Of a stretch of 64,000 bases of DNA, positions 1 to 10,940 are shown piece after piece. The notes under the pieces are model-generated. The model had not been told where the DNA came from, did no database searches, and was given only the letters and a program-made list of their open reading frames with translations. Source of the DNA: Acanthopleura granulata (taxonomy: Eukaryota > Mollusca > Polyplacophora > Chitonida > Chitonidae); the NCBI GenBank assembly GCA_016165875.1, contig JABBOT010000016.1, forward strand, positions 3,800,230 to 3,864,229, written 5' to 3'. Position 1 is the stretch's first letter, and every line of letters begins with the position of its first letter. The position numbers and the translations under genes are program-made.

Positions 1-784
1 ATAATTGTCCTCTGATTCAGGCCGTTTTCATACAGATTTTGCTTGGCTCCCTTTGTCGTCAGGAAATACTACCGTGATATTTGCACGTGCGCAGAAATTC
101 TGAAGCGAGAAATCCTATTATGGGGTGGGACGGTGTCAGGGACAGTCTAAACGTCAAAGGCTAGATATTCGAAGTGTCAAAGGCTAGATATTCGAAGTGC
201 TCAGACGGCCTCTTGTGCAGTTTTGAACTTGGAACATTGTTTTGATAAACCTGTCAGTGTCGGCGTGTAGTCAGCTGCTCAGAGCCGACAGTATCCGGGC
301 CACCTGAGTTTTACTTGTGCTTCTATTTTTATCTACGGTGTGCCTATTTATTCCATCACTAAACGCAACGTCTATGTTCGAGGTAAGCTCCCCCCACCTC
401 CCCCCTTTGATATTAACCTGTTTAAATTCATGTGTGCATGTGGCGAATACTTAAACAATCAACATGAAATTCTGATCATGTATACACGTCTGGCAATGGG
501 GGGGGGCTGCCCGCTTTTGAACTGGATCAGATGTTTATTGTTGCAACGCAGACAGTCAGTTAATAAATCATGATTTATAATCGACACTTAGTATTCGCAC
601 GAGTTTACAGCTATTAACAACTGCCACGAGAGATCTGTTTGCGCCATTATGCCCTTTATGATATTATGTCGCGACCTGATGATAACCTTTATTGGCAGAC
701 CAGCTTACTTCGTCGATATTTTGAAAACTACATGATCAGTTGGTAGGTTTAGGACAGCACGTTTGTCAATGTGGTTCGTCCGTC
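1..784 (+). promoter_or_regulatory. Region upstream of GPCR copy A
   Basis: This is the presumed promoter and 5' UTR region, with no coding sequence I can support. It contains a 23-bp direct repeat (153-198). It also has a segment at about 265-430 that is missing from copies B and C and includes a good splice-donor match (GAG/GTAAGC, cut after 382). A 5' non-coding exon ending at 382 is therefore possible for this copy only. The TATA-like octamer of copies B and C is degenerate here (about 478-487). Transcription start and first exon are not determinable from sequence alone. Confidence 0.4.
153..198. repeat. 23-bp perfect tandem duplication, copy A
   Basis: The 23-mer beginning GTCAAAGGCTAGATATTCGA occurs twice back to back. 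The same pair is at 15110-15155 and 29932-29977, so it predates the array. It sits about 600 bp (A) or 430 bp (B, C) upstream of the receptor start codon. Confidence 0.9.
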
Positions 785-3700
785 ATGAATAACACAACGG
801 TTCCATACGATTTCGGTTCCATTTCCGACTTTGTGACAGCTATATATCCGTTCTTCCTGAGTCTCAGCCTCTTTGGCATCTTCGGCAATGCCTTGGTGAT
901 TACTGTGATAGTCCTGGTAAAGACAATGCGCACCACGGTGAACATCTGCCTTGGGTGTCTGGCTGCTGTGGACCTGTTCGTGCTGGCTGCAGATGCGACT
1001 TATAACTTTTTATGGCTTACGTCATTCTCTCTTTGGCGACACTATGAGTGTAAGTTCGGTCACTAATTTGGAGATTTCTTTACGAATGTTGGCCCTATGT
1101 CACAGTGCGGGGCATTATTTTTTCTTTCATGGGGCTTGGAGTGGGAATGGTGAGTGGAGCTTATTGTCAAACTATAATTCTCGATAAAATGATACAAAAT
1201 AAATGTCTACTATTCTTCGCGAAATATGTTCTTAATATCCAGATCGATAATACAAAGTATGCAAAGCCTAGATGCGACCACAGTACATGGCTTTCAGTGC
1301 CTGTGTAGGGTACATAGATAATTCTTAGAGCCTCAGCTGTGAATAGGTAACATCTCTCTTTCGTGGTGAGATAGCCTTTGCTTTCTCTATGTTTGGCCAT
1401 ATATATTAGATATTGATTGCTGTGTTATGTTTGGTGTAAAGGAAGGTATTGCGGAATAATTCCCATGTGTGAAATTACCCGATGCAAATTGCAAAAGAAT
1501 TTATTTTGCTTTCATTTTTCTTAGAAATGTGTCTAAAAACCCATACTGAAAATCTATGAATATTAATTTAATGTCTAACTGTCTAATGAAAACTGTCTAA
1601 CTGAAATGAATACAATATGACCGCTGAGAAGTGAGTAATTTTTCATTATTATTGTAGTTTGAGACTGATTAAACTTCCATGAATATGACTATGTTTCCGT
1701 GAATACCAATCTGCTATGTTTACTGGAGATTTTAACTTCCATGACTATGTGTTTCCGTGAATACCAATCCTACTCAGTATCCGACAGAATATCATGTCTG
1801 TCTCTTTTCATTGAATTCCTATGAAAGTTAATCGTGTCTGCAGTTATTAAAGGCAATTGTCAGTTGACAGGATAACCAGTTGTCACCTAACACTGTCCCA
1901 GTGCATCCCCAGAAGAAGCGTACCACCAAGGAATAACCTTGGTCTTGGCTGAAAAGATTAAAGATGAATGAGAAAACTGAAAAGAGAGACTCACTAGCGG
2001 CTCTAAGACATTCACAGACAGAACCCTGTCGTCATCTTTTGACATCATCTTTTAATGTATATATATTTATATCCTGGATAATTGGACAGCAAAACTGCTG
2101 AACCACATTTTGTACACCTTTCTGGTACTTAAACCACCGAAACAAATTGTTTTGCAATTTGTGGTGGGTTAAGTTCACATATTGAGTGTACTAATGTGCA
2201 GATGCACATCTTGTTTGCGAGAGACATACGTTAATAAACGTCAGGCCCCGTGTGTTCCATGAACTGTGTACAACAAATGCCGTAACCACTCACCGCGCAT
2301 TGCTTAGAGCAATATAGCTAGTATATATATTATAGCCGGTGAGTCTAGAATATAGACGCGTTTATAACTATTTCCATTTGCTGTTAATTTTTGCTTAGCG
2401 TGCATTTTTGAAATTTCTGTTTTCTTTCCTTCCTTCTGCCGAGATCTAGGAAAGATAAATTAAATTTGATTAGTTTATAATCAGCAAAAAGTCAGAATGC
2501 TTGGGAACAGTTTTTCCTGCACGTTACCTTCTTAAACTGTGTAACTATTGTAAACTTCCACAAATTAATTTTTTCTTCGGAAACAAAGAAAACACACCAC
2601 AGTACAGTTCATACACATATCCACGCCCTATTCCAAGCAGAACTGCTTTCCTCATTCATGCTAGGCAAATGTCATCACCATGATATTTAGTTACATACAT
2701 GTTTATTTCCAATCAAAGTAAACATTTAACTTCAAGGTTTTTGCGATCACTCAAATATTGCTAGTTTGCAGTATTGAAATGTGTTGGAGCTTACAATTAA
2801 TTTGCATAGCTTACATTTGTTTGTGGGCCTATATACGAACTCAACGTTTTTGAATTCTGGTGACTGTTGACTGGCTTCGAAATTGTAGTCTTTTTCATTG
2901 CATATTATTGCATATTTCCCAGAGAACGAAAGAAAAATTTTGATATTTGGCATTACTACTTTGGCACTATTACTACTTTGAGACCATTTGCAATACCTTG
3001 TGAGGTAACTCAGTAATAAACCATGACGAAAATTGATCCTCCAACAAAACTCAAAGCGATATTTTATGGCATATTTTCAGCAAACCGATGCAACAACTAC
3101 ACAACTGTCCTATGAAAAATGCCTGCATGTTTTCAGCAAGGCGATGTAACAACTGAACAACTGTTCTAGAAAGCCATGCCTGCATGTTTTTACAAAGGCG
3201 ATGCAACAATTAAACAGTTGTTCTATGGATCCGTGTTTGCATGTTTTTACCAAGGCGATAAAAAAACTAAACAACAACTATTCTAGGAAGCCATATCTGT
3301 GTGTTTACCTCAAGGCCATACAACTAAACAACTAAAAACGGCTTGAGATTCACGGCCGGAGAGCAAGCCCTCATGAGCTGGATATGAACTCACAGCGACC
3401 GCATTGGGAGGCTTCTGGGTCATTACGCGACTCTAGCGCGCTAGCCTAGTGAGCCAGGGAGGACCCCTTTTAGGAAGTACAAGGCTTGAACACACCTGAA
3501 GACCCATGTTGTGAATTACAATGTCGGCTAACGTTTATCCTTACACGACCACCTTTTCATTGTAAAGCGGTTTGAGCAAACTTCTACTGAAGGTAGTACA
3601 TGAAAATATCCTTGAGCTAAATTTCACACAAAATAAATAAATAGTAAGGTAGCTTAAGCGTTAAAGGAAACCTAAAATAAAACCTGACTACCTGCAAAAC

Positions 3701-4536
3701 ACACAATAAGAGATCTGTTAATATTATTTTTATACTGGATTATATAAATTGGATTGGTAGTTTAAGCTTAAGCATTTCTGATTGCAGTGGTGCCCTTAAG
3801 GTATTGTTTTGGGGTTTTTTTTATTTCAGGTGCTCTGGAAGCCATGCATCTCTCGTTCATCCTGTGCTCCCATTTGATCTTCCTGCTGATCGGGGTGGAG
3901 CGCTATACACTGCTGTGTCATCCACTAAAGTCGTTAGGATGGTGGACATGGAAGAAAGTATCTCTGGCGATGGCCATTATCTGCGTGGTCACTGTTGGGG
4001 TGGTTCTACCTTATGGCGTCGCCATCAGATATTTGGAGGAGTCTTACACAAATAAAAATGAAACACGACCAATCTGTGACATACACCATAATCAGTGGAC
4101 TAGCCACTACCTTACGATAGTGATATGTGTTGGATCTTTCTTGCCCATTTCCGTGCTGGTCTGGCTGTACGGTAAGATGATTATCGCCTTGAGAGCGAAG
4201 ATGCCAGAGAGAAGCGGCGCGCAGGAAGCCACTGCAAGAGGCGCAACTAAGTCACGTTCTGACGCTGTTGTGATGCTCGTGGTGGTCGTCACAGTATTTG
4301 TCATATGCGTTTTGCCATTCGAGATATGGGAGTTGCTTGAACGTTATGACCCAGGCCTGATGAATTCAATGGACATAAAAACACGTGTTATGGTCGACCA
4401 TTTCATACGTGTATTATTGTACTTGAATCATTCTTTAGACCCCGTTGTCTATGTCCTGATGTGTGACAGTTTTCGGCAAGCTTTCAAATCTGTGTTTTGC
4501 AGATGTCATCGGTTAAGCCAGGACCATGCCGTTTGA
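785..4536 (+). CDS. Class A GPCR, copy A (two exons: 785-1049 and 3830-4536)
   Basis: This is a predicted seven-transmembrane receptor of 323 residues at the plasma membrane, probably signalling through G proteins. The start is the first ATG after an in-frame stop at 722-724. The N-terminus has overlapping N-glycosylation sites (N2, N3). Family marks: G34-N35 in TM1, L-A-x-x-D in TM2 (D63), E112-R113-Y114 ending TM3, C171 in extracellular loop 2, P194 and Y202 in TM5, I-C-V-L-P in TM6 (P251), D292-P-V-V-Y in TM7, then a short helix 8 with C312 and C314. Exon 1 ends AGT/GTAAGT; exon 2 follows a T-rich tract and CAG. The phase-1 intron rebuilds a TGT codon, C89, the expected partner of C171. 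The usual TM6 Trp is replaced by Val and I see no TM4 Trp. The general look is peptide-receptor-like. The ligand is unknown. C89 to R113 is one residue shorter than usual. Confidence 0.88.
3069..3345. repeat. Intronic minisatellite, about 57-bp unit, copy A
   Basis: Four to five degenerate units share a core like GCATGTTTTCAGCAAGGCGA followed by CAACAACT and TTCTAGGAAGCCAT. Unit starts are spaced about 57-59 bp apart. The same array is in the introns of copies B and C. Confidence 0.8.
3353..3462 (-). mobile_element. Truncated tRNA-headed SINE in GPCR intron, copy A
   Basis: The segment matches the reverse complement of the SINE head: tRNA-like promoter part plus the following CAGCATGAGC-type core. 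It starts abruptly at CGGCCGGAG. Copy C has the full element at 33485-33730, so here the tail half was removed by a deletion shared with copy B. Confidence 0.75.
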
Positions 4537-4622
4537 ACATTTTGCGACTACTTGAATACATCTTCTTGCTAATTTCGGGAATAGGACAGATGACGGTGTT
4601 TAGTGAACATTTAGCTCAACCC

Positions 4623-4628
4623 AATAAA
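4623..4628 (+). terminator. AATAAA polyadenylation signal, GPCR copy A
   Basis: A canonical AATAAA hexamer lies 87 bp after the stop codon and is conserved in all three copies (19410, 34892). It implies a short 3' UTR. Confidence 0.65.
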
Positions 4629-4910
4629 TCCACCAAGAGTGTTGTCCCATGACCGCTGGACACCCTTTTGAATTCATTTCCCTTTTTCACATTTTATAAA
4701 GCAAAAACACGCAGGCCTAAAAATGTTGTAGAAATCCAGCCCTTTGGCCCGATTAGGCTGTATCATGCATGGATACTACACAAAATTATTCTGTAGTGTA
4801 ACTAGCAATGATAACAATCTTCCTTTGACATTAGATCAACAGAATGTTCTTGTCTTTTGATACCCCAACAGTTTCGAACAGTATTTTAACATTGAAAACA
4901 AACACTGGTC

Positions 4911-5935
4911 GGTCCGGCATGACAGCCCGGGTGTTATGTCTGTTGTTGTGACATCAGTTTGGGTGTCATGTCTCATGTAGCTTTATTGTGACAGCAGATG
5001 AGTTGTTATGTCTGTTGTCATTGTGGTGTAACAAGAGGTAGGCTAGCAAGTGTTGTGCCAGTGTGATATGACCCTGTCGTGTGGCAGCAGACGGGTTGCC
5101 TTGTAGGATGTTAATGTGGAACCATCGCGCCATTGGTTTTCGTGGTATTAAGATTTTGTGCACTGGAATAGAGAATGCATCAGCGCTACAAATAAAACTC
5201 AAAACTGCATATAACCGCCTGAATACCAATACTGAGAGACGTCTAAACAGTAAAAAAAACCCCCAAAAACAAACAAACAAAACCCACTGTTGTGTGCTGA
5301 GTTTAATGGAGCCCTTGCTTAAACTGTCGTATTATAAATGTATGCCACGATTACGTGAGAACCACGAAATGATGTGACGAGACGGTATAGCACCAGATGG
5401 GATGTCAAGCGTTGTGTCGGTGTGGTACGACGGTGTCAGCAAGTAGGCTGTCATGTGTTTCGTCGATGTGGTATGACACCAGGTAGGGTATCAGTTGTGG
5501 TGTCGGTGTGATACGACAATGTCGGCAATTAGGTTGTCATGTGTTGTGTCGCTGTGGTATAACGCCAGGTAGGTTATCAAGTGTGGTGTTGGTATGATAT
5601 GACGGTGTCGGTGTAATATGACGGTGTCCGCAGTTAGGTTGCCATGTGTTATGTCGGCGTGGTATGACTCCAGGTAAGGTATCAGTTGTGGTGTCTGTGT
5701 GATACGACGGTGTTAGCAGGTAGGTTACTGTGAGTGATTTCGGTGTGATACATCGGTAGGTTGTCATGCGTGGTGTCGGTGTGGCATAACATCAGGTAGG
5801 GTATTAAGAGTTGTGTTGGCATGATAAGACGGCCTCAGCAGTATCAAGTGGCGTATCGGTGTGACACGTCGATGTCACAAGTTAGGTTGTGTCAGGTGTG
5901 GCGTCTGTGTCATATACCTGTCCGCACACAGGTGT
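4911..5935. repeat. Degenerate minisatellite downstream of GPCR copy A
   Basis: Roughly 1 kb is built from imperfect units of about 40-47 bp with cores such as GTGTCGGTGTGATACGACGG and CCAGGTAGGGTATCA. The units diverge most between 5000 and 5400. Open frames on either strand here come from the repeat itself and do not look like genes. Unit number differs in copies B and C. Confidence 0.8.
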
Positions 5936-6726
5936 CATGTCAGAGCAATGAAGAAAAAGAAAAGGAAAACTGACCGAAATAGCGGAACAAGCTGTACAAG
6001 CGATAGAGAGCTCACAAAGGGGAATAACTCTCTAGAAACGCATGAGATTTACAAGTGATCCTTGGATCCCTACTGCCTTGTGAACGTAGAATATTGCTGT
6101 GCTTGTTCACGTCATACTTTATACACATCATGTTTCGCGGCAAACCTCCTGACCGTGCATTGCCCAAAGGTTCTGGAGAATTAACATATAAGGTATAATA
6201 TTAATTACCAACCCATTAACCAGACAATAGTCTGTAGATATGATTGTTGTGATTTGTAATTGTATTGTGTAATCGTGAGCCATATTCCCTAAGTTCTGTG
6301 GAAAACGCTTCGAGTCGCCATCAAACTGTTGGCAGTTTTGTTCAAAAATTCATTGACACTTAAGACATACATATTAAAGGCTGCTTTCTCCGCAAACTTT
6401 TTAAACCATGTTTGCGATTTCGTTGTTTATGAAAATGAAGACAATAAAATTTTTTTCTTGACAATTATATGTTGATGTTGTCGTTAGTCCAAGCCCTATT
6501 AAAATATTGGTTGAGGTCTATAGAGGTCGTTTTTAAGGTACATACTGAAAACAGCACCGATCTTCACAAAACAAAACAAAACCTTGACCTGCTGATAACC
6601 GCCAGACGACCAAATGTCACAATTTATTGTAGTAGATGTGACTAAGTGATGAGTGAATCATTACATCAGCCAAGGCATCCATATCAATAGATTAGCCCTT
6701 CTCTACTCCAATCTATTACCTGATCT
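5936..6726. other. Non-coding stretch, no feature recognised
   Basis: This is AT-rich sequence between the minisatellite and the SINE cluster, with no gene seen. The only notable string is AAGGGGAATAACTCT near 6017, which resembles a motif I recall as common in mollusc DNA. Matching stretches are 20723-21513 and 36252-37042. Confidence 0.6.
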
Positions 6727-6989
6727 GGGGGCCTCCGTGGCTCAGTTGCTTAGCTCGCTACCGCAACGTTATGACCCAGAAACCTCTCACCAATGCAGTC
6801 TCTGTGAGTTCAATTCCAGCTCGTGCTGGCTTCCTCTCTGGCCGTACGGAGCAAGGTCCGGCGGCAACCTGCGGATGGTTGTGGGCTTTCCGGTTTCCTC
6901 CCACTATAATGCTGACCGCCGTCATATAAGTGAAATAGTCTTGAGTACGGCGTAAAACACCAATCAAATAAATAAATAACTAAATAAAT
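6727..6989 (+). mobile_element. Full-length tRNA-headed SINE, unit A
   Basis: A Pol III-type element of about 260 bp. It starts GGGGGCCTCCGTGGCTCAG, with an A-box-like stretch at 6738-6749 and a B-box-like GAGTTCAATTCC at 6806-6817. A conserved body and a tail motif TACGGCGTAAAACACCAATC lead into an AAATAAAT tail. Such elements are non-autonomous and depend on a LINE partner. The element is shared by all three units, so it inserted before the duplications. Confidence 0.85.
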
Positions 6990-7139
6990 TGCCTGATTAC
7001 TACACCATTTCATAAATCAACTGAACCAATGGATGAATTGAAGTAGTATAATTAATGGATATGGTGATGGATTCGTGCACTGATGGAATATTGAAATCAT
7101 GCACTGACAACGGCAGTAATGGAATAATAATTTAATCGG

Positions 7140-7371
7140 TGTCCTACTTGACCCACGGGATAGTACGCTAGTGCCTCGTAATGATTCAGGTGTCTCTCAT
7201 CAATGCGGTCGCTGTGAGTTTAAGTCCAGCGCATGCTGGCTCCCACATGGTCCTTACGTGGGAACGTCTGCCAGCAACCTGCACATAGTCCTGATTTTCC
7301 TCTCAGGCCCTGCCCGGTTTCCTCCCACCATAATGCTGATTGTTAAATACCAATGAGACAAATAAATAAAT
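7140..7371 (+). mobile_element. Diverged second SINE, unit A
   Basis: A second, more degraded member of the same SINE family. It keeps the B-box region (GTGAGTTTAAGTCCAGC), the GTTTCCTCCCACCATAATGC segment and the AAATAAAT tail, but has lost the start of the head and part of the tail domain. Confidence 0.75.
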
Positions 7372-7377
7372 CAACTG

Positions 7378-7556
7378 ATGGGGCCTGCGTGCCTTAGTGT
7401 AGCGTACTGATCCAGGTAGCTCTGTTCTCCAGTGGTACGTGGGAAGGTCCGCCAGCAACCTGCGGATGGTCGTGGTTCTTCAACCATTATAATGGCTGCC
7501 GTTGTATAAGCAAAATATTCCTGAATACCGGTACGGCAAAAGACACCAGTCAAGGG
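7378..7556 (+). mobile_element. Third SINE fragment, unit A
   Basis: A degraded SINE with an internal deletion. It runs from a head remnant (GGGGCCTGCGTG) through GGTCCGCCAGCAACCTGCGG to a tail remnant near ACACCAGTCAA. It is retained in unit C and lost from unit B by a deletion of about 200 bp. Confidence 0.7.
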
Positions 7557-8280
7557 ATGGTCGATTAGCACAGTGATGTATATTCTGTAATGATACATTG
7601 AAACCTCAGTGCATCAATTCATGTCTACCATCATCCACTATTACAATAAGCATTCGCTAAACCCATCCATCACTACATCAATCCAACATTAGATCAATTT
7701 TGCACAACATCACACACAATGTAGTATTTGACATATTTTCTATAAAACCTAGCGCACTGATGTCTGCATTATTCACTCCAAACCTCTTCATGCCAAACCA
7801 CAACGTTAGCACAAGTACTATTTCTAGACCACGCAACGGTGGCGCATTTAACCACCTGCCTGAGCATTAGCCTTAGTATCACTCCAACACTTTAACGTAG
7901 CTGTGAACATTACGACTTGGAAGATTGGAACAGAGGCAGGAGCCAGAGCGAGATTGTGAAATTTCTAGAAGATGGGGAAGGTTAATGGAAATACCCATGT
8001 TTCTTATCGTTCAGTCTCATCTTGTTTTGCAGTCATTTCAAACGATGCCAACCAGAAATTTCATCGTCATCAAGGAAAAGAAGGCGCTCTTTTTTCTCGC
8101 GAGAGTTTCATTTCCGGGGTGTGTTATTCAAAAAAAAAAAAAAAAAAGAAAAAAAAAGCAATGTCCCGTTAGGTCAAAGCGTTAGGCTGAAAGAATAGTG
8201 TCGGGGACTGATTCTCAGGCGTGAGCGGTAGATCCGAGATCTTGATATTGTATACCTCACTTAGCACTCAGCATAGGTGG
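7557..8280. other. Non-coding stretch with A-rich tract, unit A
   Basis: No gene seen. It contains an A-rich tract at 8130-8158 that differs in length and in G interruptions between units (22717-22751 in B, 38446-38477 in C), as expected for replication slippage. Confidence 0.6.
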
Positions 8281-8440
8281 GACATGCCAAGAACACCTAT
8301 CAGACCTGGTGTCAGTATAATGTGACTGGGTGGGGCGTCGTATCTAGTGCTGTCGACATGGTGTTTCAGTGAGGCAGAAGTATTAATTTGCCCCCACTCA
8401 CAAGGAGACACGGTCGTCATATGACCGGAGGGATGTGTAA
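8281..8440 (+). repeat. Dispersed minisatellite-derived element, unit A
   Basis: This carries the motif CTGGTGTCAGTATAATGTGA, then GGGTGGGGCGTCGTATCTAG, followed by a tail with CGTCATATGACC. Related sequence recurs at 51541-51720 and, as a long array, at 61540-62790. Copies in the other units lie at 22874-23033 and 38600-38759. Confidence 0.65.
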
Positions 8441-8514
8441 AGCGAAGTTACATGTCAATCAAATATGTTCATCATGGAAAACCGTTGGCTGCTTCTCTTT
8501 GCCTGAATTCGCAC

Positions 8515-10940
8515 TATTTTTTTATATACTTTCTCAGTTGCTGGGTGGTTGGTGTTATTTGTCGATTTGGAAACTGTTTTTGTGATTATTGACCCGGAAC
8601 GCCCATTTTTGGTTGACGGGTGGTATACGAATATCGGTTTCGACGCCCGGGTCCAAGCATTCCACAGATCAAAATCTTTCGTGGACAAAATGACAGAACA
8701 GTTAGCTGTCTAATCCATTGCTGAGGAGTTACCAGACATGACCACATATGATTAATACAACCACGAAAATACTTAGAAATCGGTTTCTGCAGTCAAAACA
8801 GTTAGCTTTCCAATCCATTGCAGAGACATACCGGACATGGCCATATGTAGTTAATATACCGACGAAAACTGCTTGGAAAAAATTATACAAAGCTGGTTTC
8901 CACGCACAGCTTCTTGCCTCCGTCAAACAACAAACATGGCTAGCGCCTTAATATCTTAGGCCTGTGAGCGTGTATGACCATTTGCCAACTATTACGCTGT
9001 CGTCGCTTCTCTGGTTTTACTTTCCATGCAGTACTCTTCAATCTTTAGTAGCAAGCAGTTCTCTATAACTAGGAAGTAAATCCTTCTTTTTATCCGCACG
9101 GCCTTTCAAGAGATATTTAGTTGAGAAGAAAGATAACTGATCCTCTTACATCCATTGTCATTAAATCCCCTCTCCTAGTTCTCTCTATTGTTTTTTTTTT
9201 ATCGCTGCAATTAGTATCACGCCAGACTCGCGAATAAACCATGTGTGTATCACACGAACAATACTATGCATGTTGATGCTTCCTTTGGGTTTTTGTCTGG
9301 CTCTAATGGCCTTGAGTTCCAGTAACGAATTCTTCAGGCAGAGAAAAAAAATATAATTCTAAACGTCAAGTTTGAGATTCGTTTAAAACAGTAATCCACC
9401 CCATATTTAAACGTTACTATAAATAGGAGGCTACCACCAAACGTATTACGCTTGCGCTATTTACCCTTCTGGGAAAGAAGAACTTCCGGAATAGCAAGAT
9501 TTGAAAGGAAAAAAAGGTTATAGCGCACTAGATATTAACCGTACAAAAAACACACATCATACAATTAAAGGCGAAGATCTTGCCCCAAAAGCATACACTG
9601 AAAGGAGAGGCACGTGACGTGTTGGGGGAGGGGGAGGGACGCTGGCAGAGTTCTTACGTGCCCTCGTCCCCGTTTCAAGAAATCCTCACCAGTGAGTGAG
9701 CTCTCAGAATTTTGTTGCCACCTCTCATCCTCCACCTCCACCCAACCCCAACCACTTCTTGACTCGCCTGCTTCTTTGTAACATGCACCGTGAGAGCTGA
9801 GAGTTTTGTGGTGTGGGTTCTATGTATTTCTGCGTGCGGCATTTTCCGTTGTTTTTATCAGTACGACAAAGCGAACTAGTCAATATCGATTTTGCATATA
9901 AACTGTGCAGTCCCATCGGTATAGTCTCTGCTGGTCCCGTAAACAGAAACGCTGCAGCTAATAAAAAAAGTACGGCTTTAAACGTAAAAGGAAGATGAAA
10001 CTCAAAATAAACCCACATATCCAAAAGTAACATTAGAAAAAATAGAACGCAAATAGCATTCCAGGATGAAACAAAAATTTAAAACGACAGGAATAAATTG
10101 TAATAAAACGTATATAAATATATTTTTCAGCAAATGCTTGCAGACCTCTATGGATTACTTAATTGCCAAACAATACGACAGCAAGAAAGCACCTAATCTT
10201 GACGATTTATATTGACATTTTTGCGTGATATACATGTGCGTATATTTATTTATTTATTTGATAAGGGTTTTACGCCGTTTTCAAGAGTATTTCACTGATA
10301 AACGAGTGACGTAAGTGAATCTGATTTGTTAAATTGTGTCCGCACGTGAGTGTTTACATATACTTTAGAACAGGAACTGGTCTGAGCGCATGTCCTTTTG
10401 CGGAGCGCTCATCAGATTTTATTAAATCAACAAAGTCAAAGGTAAATCGCGAGATTACCATGTATAATTATCCATTATACCCATACCTTGATGCCTGAAC
10501 GCTCTGCTTCAGGTCAGATGTAATCAGTCCCGAGAGCATTGTCGATTGTATAAATTTTTGCAAGCATTTTTCGTGGGTATATTAACTACCCATCGGTGTA
10601 ATTGATTATGTCTAAGTGCCTCTGCAATGGATTAGAAAGCTAAATGTTTTGACTGCAAAAACCGATGCCGTTTTTCTAAGTATTATCGTGGCTCTATTAA
10701 CCATATGTGGGCATGTCTGGTAACCCTCAGCAATGGATTAGACAACTAACTGTTCCGTCATTCGTTAGTTGTCCACGAAAGATTTTGAACTGTGGAATGC
10801 TTCGACCTGGGCGTCGAAATTCGCATAGCAACCGTCAAAACGGGCGTTTCAGGTTAATAATCACAAGTCTTGGCCCAGTTTTCAAAACAACAAGTAACAC
10901 AAACTACCCTTGAACTAAGTAAGTATATAAAATAAAGAAG
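8515..10940. repeat. Inverted-repeat composite, unit A (arms about 8515-8900 and 10545-10940)
   Basis: The reverse complement of about 10545-10940 aligns along 8515-8900. Shared strings include AAAATCTTTCGTGGACA, AATCCATTGCTGAGG and ACCAGACATG. Identity is roughly 75-80% by eye, with small gaps. The arms flank about 1.6 kb that encodes nothing I recognise. Open frames in this block lie in repeat sequence. It could be a foldback-type element or two independent insertions of one repeat in opposite directions. A third, partial copy of the arm family is at 57255-57430. Confidence 0.75.
10243..10313 (-). mobile_element. SINE tail fragment, unit A
   Basis: A reverse-orientation SINE tail: TATTTATTTATTTGATAAGG followed by GTTTTACGCCGTTTTCAAGA. 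Only about 70 bp remain. It lies inside the core of the inverted-repeat composite and is present in all units. Confidence 0.7.

Larger units (their letters stand above)
1050..3829 (+). other. Intron of GPCR copy A (2780 bp)
   Basis: The intron has donor GTAAGT at 1050 and acceptor TTTTTTTTATTTCAG ending at 3829. It holds AT-rich sequence, a degenerate array of about 57-bp units near 3069-3345, and the head end of a minus-strand SINE at 3353-3462. I see no other coding exon in it. Confidence 0.85.

Noticed and set aside
740..784. Extended N-terminus of the GPCR upstream of the first ATG
   Set aside because: The frame is open from 725 but has no ATG before 785. Starting at 785 gives a normal short glycosylated N-terminus.
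3787..3829. Start of the second GPCR exon upstream of the splice acceptor
   Set aside because: The open frame reads through the poly-T tract and acceptor. The T-tract and TTTCAG, with perfect phase match to exon 1, mark it as intron.
4107..4304. Minus-strand frame conserved in all three units
   Set aside because: It lies antisense to the receptor exon, so its conservation follows from the receptor coding sequence.
5537..5767. Minus-strand frame repeating T-P-S-Y-H-T-D-T motifs
   Set aside because: Translation of the degenerate minisatellite. It is disrupted in copy B and has no independent support.
6727..6830. Possible tRNA gene at the SINE head
   Set aside because: A-box-like and B-box-like segments are present, but no full cloverleaf can be drawn and a conserved SINE body with AAAT tail follows directly.
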